A DNA stretch of 45,619 nt from Bacteroidaceae bacterium (GTDB lineage: Bacteria; Bacteroidota; Bacteroidia; Bacteroidales; Bacteroidaceae): NCBI GenBank assembly GCA_017557005.1, contig JAFZFZ010000047.1:1-45619 (forward strand), in the 5' to 3' direction. The notes beneath the pieces are model-generated. The model was not told the origin of the DNA. It did not search any database and was given only the letters and a program-made list of their open reading frames with translations. The position numbers and the translations under genes are program-made. This document shows, one piece after another, positions 1 to 6,559 of this stretch (positions are counted from its first letter, which is position 1; each line of letters begins with the position of its first letter).

Positions 1-61
1 AGTAGTCACGAAGAATTGACAAACGTTCTTCTTCACTGTAACGTTGATGTTTTTTTCTCAT
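1..61 (-). CDS. N-terminus of a probable transposase OrfA-type protein (cut by window edge)
   Basis: Reading the minus strand from an ATG at 61-59, twenty codons stay open to the edge and give MRKKHQRYSEEERLSILRDY. A basic start followed by a (Y/F)-(S/T)-x-E-E-(R/K)-x-x-I-L pattern is what I associate with the helix-turn-helix N-terminus of IS3-type OrfA transposases and related DNA-binding proteins. Upstream (62-96) lies an imperfect inverted repeat (ACACATTTAAT against ATTAAAATGTGT) that could belong to an element end. With only 20 residues visible the family call is tentative; any small HTH protein would also fit. Confidence 0.45.
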   Translation of the reverse strand, partial: MRKKHQRYSEEERLSILRDY

Positions 62-408
62 ACTGTCTACACATTTTAATGGTTATTAAATGTGTCTACC
101 TATACCAGTATAAGACAGACGGGAATATTCGTAAGGCTTGCTTGGAGAAAACGTCCTTTTATCGTATCAGCACCTTAACCATCGCAGCGCGACTTCCTTC
201 GTGACGCAGGCACTTTAACCGCAACCATCGGTTGCTTTCACCCGCAGCCTTGCTGCAAGTCATCGTCAACGTTAACGTTATCGTTGCAGCCATAGGCTGC
301 CAACGCCAACCTATTTATAAACTTTTTTCACCAAGCGTTAATCTTTCAACGTTAACTTATAACCACTAACCCTTAACCTGCACCAATGGTGCGATTAACC
401 TTTAATCG
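62..408. other. Intergenic region with inverted repeat and hairpin array
   Basis: I see no credible gene here. A plus-strand frame at 16-204 is unsupported by any recognisable protein. From 62 to 96 there is an imperfect inverted repeat in front of the edge gene. From 182 to 392 there is an array of small hairpins, described as a separate repeat. The stretch 260-360 is rich in AACGTTAAC-type words, several of them palindromic. No clear TAnnTTTG promoter was found for the gene at 61. Confidence 0.6.
182..392 (-). repeat. Array of mini-hairpins separated by TTTAACC/TTTCACC (copy 1)
   Basis: Successive short palindromes occur at 182-192 (TCGC AGC GCGA), 201-213 (one mismatch), 221-235 (GCAACC ATC GGTTGC), 244-256 (GCAGC CTT GCTGC), 286-300 (GCAGCC ATA GGCTGC) and 380-392 (GCACC AAT GGTGC). 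Stems are 4-6 bp and loops 3 nt. Between the second and third palindromes is exactly TTTAACC; after the third comes TTTCACC. These are the complements of GGTTAAA and GGTGAAA, the linkers in the array at 8502-8669, so this copy lies in the opposite orientation. The stem sequences differ from hairpin to hairpin while pairing is kept. Confidence 0.75.
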
Positions 409-3400
409 TTATTCACGAACCATAACCTTGATGATGGAGCCATCGCTCATAAGGATGATATTGAGGCCCACCTGCATGGTTTCGAGGCGCTCGCCAGCGG
501 TGTTGTAGATTGCGATAGAGGTAACCACTGCGGTAGATGAATCTACAGAGTCATCTACATTGCCGTTATCATCGCCGTTGCCTTCATCGCCACCGGGAGT
601 GTCGTCATCGCTGCCGTTGTCGTCGCCGTTGCCTTCATCGTCACCAGGAGTCTCGTCACCATTACCTTCATCATCGCCAGGAGTGTCGTCACCGCTGCCA
701 TTGTCGTCGCCGTTGCCTTCATCATCGCCAGGAGTGTCGTCATCATCGTCCTCTGCCATGCGATAGCTGATGCTACGCACCTTAGATGCTACGTTGCTAT
801 TGAGCTCGAGGTAAGCACGGAAAGCTTTGAGGCGATTGGTTTCAGGTGTTGCTGCCTGATAGAACACGTTATCGCTGATAAAGAAGGCGCCTGCGGGGAC
901 ATAATCGCGAGCATACACACCCTTAAAAGTGATGTGCTCGGTTTCGGTATCATGCATCTGAGTATCCACCGTGGTTTTCCATGTCAATGAGATAGCAGGA
1001 ACCTTATTGTTTTCAAACTGACCGGTATTGTCGGCGATGTAGCGCACCATATAGGGCACACCGGCCTGGATAGACTCGACTGTAGCAAACTGCAAGCTGA
1101 GTTCACCTGTAGCCTCATCATAGGTAGATGACTTCAACGTCTTCACCTCGTAATCGCCAAGCCACTCGGCCTTGAGATCAACGGGCAATACCATAGATGA
1201 CCATGCGCGTGATTCGCCGTCACCAGTCATCACCTTGATAGGACGATTGATGGTGACACTGCTATACTCTCCATCGATACCGCTGAGGTCGTCCTCAGAG
1301 GTGTCGTAGAGTTCGAGAGGAATATCAAACATCAATGCACTGGACCACTTATTGAGCAGGCGGCAAGCCTCTTCACTGGTGATGGTCATGGTGGTACCAT
1401 GACGAGGTGTGAAGATGCTGGTATTGGCCGAATTGCACTTGTAGGTAAAGTTGGTTAGGTCGGTACTGGTGCAGTACTGGTACATACTGCTGGTGTAGCA
1501 GTCGTACATCAACACCCATGTATCAGAATCAATCAAGCGGAATACCCCAGAACCCTCTACAGCCACATCGGTCTGCTGCAAATAGTTATACTCGGGTGTC
1601 CACTCGCCACGCAGGGTCTTTGCGGTAGCCTTCTGGATGCCGTTGCCCTGGCCTTCGGTCTTGAAGAACATGTGATACAAGCCGTTGTAGTATACGATAT
1701 CGGCATCGATGGTGTTGTCGCCACCATGATTGTAGAGCACCTGCGGCTCGGTGAGGTCGGTAAAGTCCTCGTTGGCATACGAGTAGTAGGTGATGTAGTT
1801 CTTACCACTCTCACCGATGGCATAGTATACCATGTACTTATCTTCTTCGGGATCGTAGATGGTCTGCGGAGCCCATACCTGTGTGAGGGATTCACGATCG
1901 AAGCGGTGAGGCCAACGTGTGGGGAAGTCGATGGCCGAGTGGGTCCAGTTGACCATATCCTTCGAGCGGAGCAATACCAAACCGTCGTTAGAGCTCCAGC
2001 CTTCGCTCGACTTCATATCGGTAACCACCATATAGAAGTAACCATCGGCACCACGCAGGATATGGGGGTCGCGCACAGCCTTCTTCTTGGCTATATCCGA
2101 AGAATTGATGATGGGATTACCCTCGTTGAGCGGGGTATAGTTGTAACCATCCTTGCTGAGTGCAAAGCAGATCTGCTCCTGCCACTGTGAGTTACCATTG
2201 AAGTAGGCAAAGAGGTAGTACTTTACAGGGAGCTTGATGGCAAGTTTGATGGTAAACTCACGGGTAGCTGTAGCCGCACCCTTGGCAACGGTAGCGGTGA
2301 GCACCACCTTCTTCTGCTTGTCGGGATCCTGCTTGAGCAATTCACCATTGGCATCGAGATACTCGGGTGCACTTGAGGTCCAGGTGATGAGAGAACCGTT
2401 CTGACCCTTGACGGGGAGGTAGAGATTGCTCATGAGGTTATCAAGACGACCTTTGAGAACGATCGCATCGAGATCGTCCTGCACACAGCCGGCATCGTCC
2501 TTCTCCCAAGCAGGGACAACCACTTCGAACACCTTCTTGTCACTAACGCTGCCCTTCGTAAAGGTAGCAGTAAGGGTGACATGCGCATCGGGCTGACCAT
2601 AAACGGGACGCACCACCTTACCTGTAGTGCTCACAACAGACTCATTAGAAGAGCTCCACTGGATGGTGATGCCATTTTCACCGAGGGTAGAGAGCTCTAC
2701 ATCATCGTAGAGCACCTCGGCACCGAGCGTAATCTTGGCCATCAAGGCTGCAATCTGCATCTTGTAGAGAGCGACGTTGAGGGCATCGAGGTCGGCAGTA
2801 AGGGTTGCCAAAGTAGCATTGTCAACTGCACCCTTGTAAATACGGAAGTCGTGATACATGGCATCCTTGAGGTAGGCATCGCCTACATAGCAGGGACGAC
2901 CGAGGAAGTTGTAGGGAGTAGCACCCAGATCCATCGGTTCAAGAGAGATATTACCCGATACGGCAAGGTTGCCATCGACATAGATCTCGCCCTTGCCATT
3001 GGCCTGGCGATAGGTGATGGTGTGCCAGTCGCCATCGGTAAAGGGAGACTGACTGACGGTGAGCGCCTTCTCATTGCCCCAATGGGTGGTGCTGATAGCA
3101 TAGCGCGAATCAGAAACACCGGCACGGAAGAAGATGCAACCGTTGGCCGCAGAAGCGATGTCGGTAGAGTTAGCAAAGGTATAGAGGAAATTACCATTAC
3201 CTGACAAAGAGGTAGTGGTGGGTATATATACATTGGTAGAGATGGTGAAATCTTCGAGAGTGGCAACCACATCGCCCACTGAAGAACCCATATCGAAATA
3301 GCCATCGCTGCCACCCAAAGAGAGTACGGGATGACCACCCAATGTGGTGAATGAAGCATTGTTGTAGAGTTTACCGGTAAACTCGCCTACGCGGCTGCTT

Positions 3401-5757
3401 GCATCCTCGAAGGTAAAATGCACCTTGAGGCCATCGGCCGAATCGGCCTCCAACGCTGCCAGGTGAGCGGCATAGGCGCGCTCATAAGCTGCGTCGACCA
3501 TAGCACAGAGTTTATCGGCAATAGCCTGAGAGGTAACAAAGCCATTGTTGTAGCAGAAGATGACAGGACTGATGTCGTATGCTGCCTGACCAGCGGCATT
3601 GAGTTGCATCACCTTCTCGTAGGTCTCATTGACCTTGTCGATCACCTGCTTGCGGTAAGCGATGGTAGGATCGATGACCACCTCACCGGTACCATAATAC
3701 ATGAGACGGAAGTTGTCGACACAGATCCATCCCTCGGTACGAGACTTACCTGTAGTGGCGGGCATATCTACCGAGAAGGCCACACTGGCTGGTGACGACA
3801 TATTCACCTGACCTGAAGTAGCATACGAATCGCTCTTGAAGAGGCCATGAACATCGGCACCAATATTGGTTCCTGTATTCTGAGGAATAGCGACGCTACC
3901 CGCAGAGCCAAACTTGACAGATGCAGCTACAGTCTCCTCCTTGGCCGAGCCCGAACTTGAGGTTTTGTACTTTGCACGATAGAAACCTTCGAACGAAAGT
4001 TGGTAAGTACCGTTAGGAAGTGTACCCAGCTCTTGAGTCATCGTAACAGCAGAGGTGGTATTGACATAAGCATAGGTAGAATAGGCCATCGCATCGGCAC
4101 CCCAGCCTGTACCTGTTCCCTTGAAGGGACCATTACCCGTAAGAGGGTTACCACTCCAATCAAAATTGGTCCAATGCTGCTTTGTCAATCCGTCTTCAAG
4201 TTCGATTACGTCAAAGTCGGCCGACTTCAACAGAGCTGTAAAGTTGAAGGGATAGTCGGCATTGGCCTTGGCCATCTCCGTACGGATGCGGTCGTCGGTA
4301 AGGAACACCCACTTCTGATTATCATCGGTAGCATTGTAGCCCACTCTGCGGATAGGCTTATGAGCCTCAGAAGGTGTAGTGGTGAGGTATGTGCCGTTTG
4401 AGCTCTTAATACGATACTGGTATGAGGTTCCACTAACAGGTTCGAGAGTCCATGAAGCAACATCCTGGGCTGCATCAAGATAGATATCTGTACCATTGCC
4501 AGGGAAGCCCAGATGGCCTCTTGAGCTCTTGAACAACCATGTGCTGCCACCGTTGCTGGTGGTTGCAGTAATAGGAGTACCTCCATTACCGGCTACTGCC
4601 TCAGTATAGTAAGCACCACCCCACTTAATGTATTCACCCATACCTACGTTCATTATATAATAGGTGGTACCATTCACCACCTGCTCACCTTCCCATGTGG
4701 GCTGCTTGTTGGTAGCATCACCACTCTCGATATCCTCCAATGTCCAGTTGTCCTCTTTCTCAGAATCGGTAAGGGGAGCACCGTTGGGATCGGTGATGGT
4801 AAAGTTAACGACTACGGGGAAGTGATCGCTAATAGCAATGCTGGTATCGTGGAGATAGCTATTGGCTTCGAGCACGAGGTCGCTCTCGGTAGTATTGATA
4901 TAGAATACCTTATCAACAACCTCACCTTTCTGCGCGCCATAATCACTGGTCATAATGGAAGATGAGCCATAGGTAGGATAAACGCCATTCCACATATGCT
5001 CAATCCAAGCATCCTTGATAGTAAAACGACTATCAGCATTGAGCACATCGATGAATCCCGTCTTCAAATGTTCACGAGTATAGCGACAGTTGGTATCGCC
5101 CAAAACAATGACGGGGCGTTTGTTGTGATTGTTCTTGATATAGTTTGCCAATTGAGTAAGCTGCGTTTCACGTGCAACGATGTTCTTGTCTTTACCATTA
5201 CTATCGTAATCGTCATCACTATCCGCCGTACCAGCATCCATATGAAGAACATAGACATCCACAGCAACACCATCCGCAAAAGTCACTGTATACACACGGA
5301 AGCCTTTGTTAATCATATTATCAGCACCATTGTCTCCAATATTAAACAAACCACTACCGCCATATTCGGAATTCCATGCGACTTTGGTTCCACCCGACAT
5401 CGACAACTGCTTCAAACAAGCAAATCCCAATCCGTCGGTTGAATTGCTAGTGCTTGAGACCTTTCCGCCATGAGCACCAAAATTATAATAGTTACTCGCA
5501 GGGGCTGCTGTCAGTTCTGAGTGAAAGTTAAAATCCTCAGAAAAACCACAAAATGACCAACCCGAATTGGCAATAGCATTACAAAGTGCTGTAGCACCTG
5601 CCGCCTCTTTTCCATCGGGATTAATTTCAAATGTTAGGATTTTGTTAGGTAGTCCGTCCACATTGAGTGCTACAGCATTGAAGTTGTAGCTACGCTGCGC
5701 AAAGACTGAAGTGATAGCCATGCAGAGAGTGATGGCAAATAGTTGTACGCGCTTCAT
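409..5757 (-). CDS. Secreted multidomain protein: EEP-type phosphodiesterase domain fused to GH43-type glycosidase domain
   Basis: 1782 residues. The start at 5757 is chosen because the signal peptide MKRVQLFAITLCMAITSVFA begins there; an in-frame ATG 13 codons upstream (5796) is the alternative. Domains: endonuclease/exonuclease/phosphatase (EEP) fold, about 21-320, with the N/D of LNVDG, the E of GFSED, the H of LHMDAG, D and N of GDTN, and the closing SDHFP all visible; beta-trefoil-like and galactose-binding-like modules, about 340-720; LamG-like module, about 776-989; two degenerate Ig-like modules, about 1012-1175; GH43-type five-bladed propeller, about 1178-1470, with D of RDPH, D of DADIVYYNG and E of VEGSG in the usual catalytic order; an unrecognised module to about 1660; an Asp/Gly repeat; and a sorting-type C-terminus (YNTAGERL...GLNII.MSDGS). 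The EEP domain resembles sphingomyelinase/phosphodiesterase or nuclease families; the substrate cannot be assigned. It has its own promoter and no operon partner. Confidence 0.85.
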   Translation of the reverse strand: MKRVQLFAITLCMAITSVFAQRSYNFNAVALNVDGLPNKILTFEINPDGKEAAGATALCNAIANSGWSFCGFSEDFNFHSELTAAPASNYYNFGAHGGKVSSTSNSTDGLGFACLKQLSMSGGTKVAWNSEYGGSGLFNIGDNGADNMINKGFRVYTVTFADGVAVDVYVLHMDAGTADSDDDYDSNGKDKNIVARETQLTQLANYIKNNHNKRPVIVLGDTNCRYTREHLKTGFIDVLNADSRFTIKDAWIEHMWNGVYPTYGSSSIMTSDYGAQKGEVVDKVFYINTTESDLVLEANSYLHDTSIAISDHFPVVVNFTITDPNGAPLTDSEKEDNWTLEDIESGDATNKQPTWEGEQVVNGTTYYIMNVGMGEYIKWGGAYYTEAVAGNGGTPITATTSNGGSTWLFKSSRGHLGFPGNGTDIYLDAAQDVASWTLEPVSGTSYQYRIKSSNGTYLTTTPSEAHKPIRRVGYNATDDNQKWVFLTDDRIRTEMAKANADYPFNFTALLKSADFDVIELEDGLTKQHWTNFDWSGNPLTGNGPFKGTGTGWGADAMAYSTYAYVNTTSAVTMTQELGTLPNGTYQLSFEGFYRAKYKTSSSGSAKEETVAASVKFGSAGSVAIPQNTGTNIGADVHGLFKSDSYATSGQVNMSSPASVAFSVDMPATTGKSRTEGWICVDNFRLMYYGTGEVVIDPTIAYRKQVIDKVNETYEKVMQLNAAGQAAYDISPVIFCYNNGFVTSQAIADKLCAMVDAAYERAYAAHLAALEADSADGLKVHFTFEDASSRVGEFTGKLYNNASFTTLGGHPVLSLGGSDGYFDMGSSVGDVVATLEDFTISTNVYIPTTTSLSGNGNFLYTFANSTDIASAANGCIFFRAGVSDSRYAISTTHWGNEKALTVSQSPFTDGDWHTITYRQANGKGEIYVDGNLAVSGNISLEPMDLGATPYNFLGRPCYVGDAYLKDAMYHDFRIYKGAVDNATLATLTADLDALNVALYKMQIAALMAKITLGAEVLYDDVELSTLGENGITIQWSSSNESVVSTTGKVVRPVYGQPDAHVTLTATFTKGSVSDKKVFEVVVPAWEKDDAGCVQDDLDAIVLKGRLDNLMSNLYLPVKGQNGSLITWTSSAPEYLDANGELLKQDPDKQKKVVLTATVAKGAATATREFTIKLAIKLPVKYYLFAYFNGNSQWQEQICFALSKDGYNYTPLNEGNPIINSSDIAKKKAVRDPHILRGADGYFYMVVTDMKSSEGWSSNDGLVLLRSKDMVNWTHSAIDFPTRWPHRFDRESLTQVWAPQTIYDPEEDKYMVYYAIGESGKNYITYYSYANEDFTDLTEPQVLYNHGGDNTIDADIVYYNGLYHMFFKTEGQGNGIQKATAKTLRGEWTPEYNYLQQTDVAVEGSGVFRLIDSDTWVLMYDCYTSSMYQYCTSTDLTNFTYKCNSANTSIFTPRHGTTMTITSEEACRLLNKWSSALMFDIPLELYDTSEDDLSGIDGEYSSVTINRPIKVMTGDGESRAWSSMVLPVDLKAEWLGDYEVKTLKSSTYDEATGELSLQFATVESIQAGVPYMVRYIADNTGQFENNKVPAISLTWKTTVDTQMHDTETEHITFKGVYARDYVPAGAFFISDNVFYQAATPETNRLKAFRAYLELNSNVASKVRSISYRMAEDDDDDTPGDDEGNGDDNGSGDDTPGDDEGNGDETPGDDEGNGDDNGSDDDTPGGDEGNGDDNGNVDDSVDSSTAVVTSIAIYNTAGERLETMQVGLNIILMSDGSIIKVMVRE
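555..750 (-). repeat. In-gene tandem repeat encoding an Asp/Gly/Asn-rich linker
   Basis: Inside the large secreted protein, four degenerate copies of DTPGDDEGNGD, some extended by DNGS, lie directly before the C-terminal sorting-type segment. They are encoded by repeated CGTCGCCGTTGCCTTCATC-like DNA. Very acidic Gly/Asn/Pro repeats usually form flexible spacers and may bind calcium. The DNA repetition makes copy-number change by slippage likely. Two other frames are also open across this stretch purely because of the repeat. Confidence 0.85.
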
Positions 5758-5834
5758 AAAGTCGTTCTTTATAGTAAATATTCGTTTGTTTGTCATAGGT
5801 TAGGTTATTTCTTCATAGTCATTTCATTTCAAGG

Positions 5835-5928
5835 TGCAAAGATACGAATAAGCGAGCGAAAAACAATACTTTGATTAAGAAAGCTTGCTTGCATAAGCAA
5901 AGTGTTGATTATTCTCAGCGAGTGAGAG
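5835..5928 (-). repeat. Promoter-hairpin module A
   Basis: Read in the transcription direction the module runs ACTCGCTGAGAA, a complex inverted repeat (outer CTTTG/CAAAG, inner TGCTT/AAGCA), TTTTTCGCTCGCTT, ATTCG, TATCTTTGC. The same conserved ends with different hairpins recur at 5944-6008, 22316-22380 and 26414-26471, and in degenerate form at 6372-6462. Confidence 0.65.
5837..5867 (-). promoter_or_regulatory. Promoter of the EEP-GH43 gene
   Basis: On the minus strand TATCTTTG (5844-5837) matches the Bacteroidetes -7 consensus TAnnTTTG. Nineteen bases upstream is ATTG, close to the -33 TTTG. The predicted transcript starts near 5830, leaving about 70 nt before the ATG at 5757. Confidence 0.6.
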
Positions 5929-5943
5929 TATCTTGGAGATTCT

Positions 5944-6008
5944 CTCAAAGATACGAATAAGCGAGCGAAAAACATGAAACTTGTTTCAGTTTTTTACAGC
6001 GAGTGAAA
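5944..6008 (-). repeat. Promoter-hairpin module B
   Basis: A second module directly upstream of module A and in the same orientation. TATCTTTG is at 5953-5946, CGCTCGCTTATTCG precedes it, the hairpin TGAAAC-AA-GTTTCA (minus-strand reading) is at 5975-5988, and the distal box is TCACTCGCTG. It could be a second promoter for the EEP-GH43 gene or an inert duplicate. The -33 position reads CATG rather than TTTG. Confidence 0.6.
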
Positions 6009-6242
6009 TAACATCAAGCCTGCATGAAGATTTCAAAGCGAGCGAGAAATCTTAACATCGCATGATATTGGATTGATAAAAACAAACAACGGAGAACTCT
6101 TTTATTCTTTGAACACGAATTGCGCAAATAGCACGAATACGCACGACGCTATCGCTAGTGCTAAACTGTAGGAGGATTCGCGAACCGTTAGGCGTTAATC
6201 GTTCGACACGAAGCATTAAAAGAACATTCCCTGAGAACTGGA
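6009..6242. other. Intergenic region without a recognisable gene
   Basis: No credible ORF. It contains a further GCGAGCGAGAAATC-like fragment (6038-6054) forming AGATTTC/GAAATCT, and repeats of the CACGAATTGCGCAAATAGCACGAAT type (6115-6140), a composition common between Bacteroidales genes. I see no promoter-quality signal. Confidence 0.5.
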
Positions 6243-6284
6243 TAAAAAGAAAAAAGCATCGATAATCGTGATTATCAATGCTTT
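6243..6284 (-). terminator. Intrinsic terminator of tRNA-Pro
   Basis: On the minus strand, just after the tRNA, AAAGCATTGATAATC pairs with GATTATCGATGCTTT (one G-U pair), followed by TTTTTTCTTTTT. Confidence 0.85.
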
Positions 6285-6291
6285 CTCTCAG

Positions 6292-6366
6292 TCGGGGTGA
6301 CTGGATTCGAACCAGCGACCACACGCCCCCCAGACGCGTACTCTAACCGGGCTGAGCTACACCCCG
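6292..6366 (-). tRNA. tRNA-Pro (anticodon GGG)
   Basis: The minus strand gives a 75-nt cloverleaf. Acceptor arms are CGGGGTG and CACCCCG with discriminator A; the D arm is GCTC...GAGT; the anticodon stem CGCGT/GCGTG (with G-U pairs) encloses the loop CTGGGGG, so the anticodon is GGG; the T arm is GCTGG TTCGAAT CCAGT. CCA is not encoded. The gene stands alone with its own terminator. Confidence 0.95.
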
Positions 6367-6371
6367 CTGCT

Positions 6372-6462
6372 CAATTGCGGTGCAAAAGACATACAAGCGA
6401 GCAAGTAAAAGCGTGCTTTTATTTTCAGCGAGCACAGTTGTCTTTCGCAATTGCGGTGCAAA
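6372..6462 (-). repeat. Promoter-hairpin module C, flanked by a 15-bp direct repeat
   Basis: The 15-mer CAATTGCGGTGCAAA occurs exactly at 6372-6386 and 6448-6462. Between them, in minus orientation, are a GCTCGCTG box, the hairpin AAAAGC-AC-GCTTTT (6407-6420) and TTGCTCGCTTG. The outer copy carries TACCTTTG (6466-6459), a good -7 box about 90 bp upstream of tRNA-Pro; the inner one has only the degenerate TATGTCTTTTG. The module is probably the tRNA-Pro promoter region. Confidence 0.55.
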
Positions 6463-6529
6463 GGTACTGCTTTTTTTTGACCACACAAACTTTTTCCTGT
6501 TTTTTTTCGCGTTTTGCGCATTTTTTTGC

Positions 6530-6537
6530 TACTTTTG
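6530..6537 (+). promoter_or_regulatory. Promoter -7 box of aroA
   Basis: TACTTTTG fits TAnnTTTG and lies 22 bp before the ATG at 6560. This argues against the longer upstream frame (from 6380) being translated. No TTTG is found at the exact -33 distance. Confidence 0.5.
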
Positions 6538-6559
6538 TCGAAAACCTGATTCTAAGCAG

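Noticed and set aside
16..204. Plus-strand ORF of 62 codons at the left edge
   Set aside because: No recognisable protein, poor codon pattern, and it overlaps the inverted repeat and part of the hairpin array; the minus-strand start at 61 is the better candidate.
182..392. CRISPR array
   Set aside because: Repeat words are only 7 nt and the hairpins 11-15 bp; there are no 23-47 nt repeats, no unique spacers of fixed length and no cas genes.
537..770. Open frames on the plus strand and other minus frames over the Asp/Gly repeat
   Set aside because: They are open only because the repeat has no stops in any frame; products are His/Arg/Cys or Ser/Pro strings.
1672..2190. Long plus-strand ORFs opposite the EEP-GH43 gene (also 2581-3204)
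   Set aside because: Shadows of a strongly supported minus-strand gene with matching domains.
6380..6559. Upstream extension of aroA
   Set aside because: It is Phe/Cys-rich, crosses a promoter module and precedes the -7 box at 6530.
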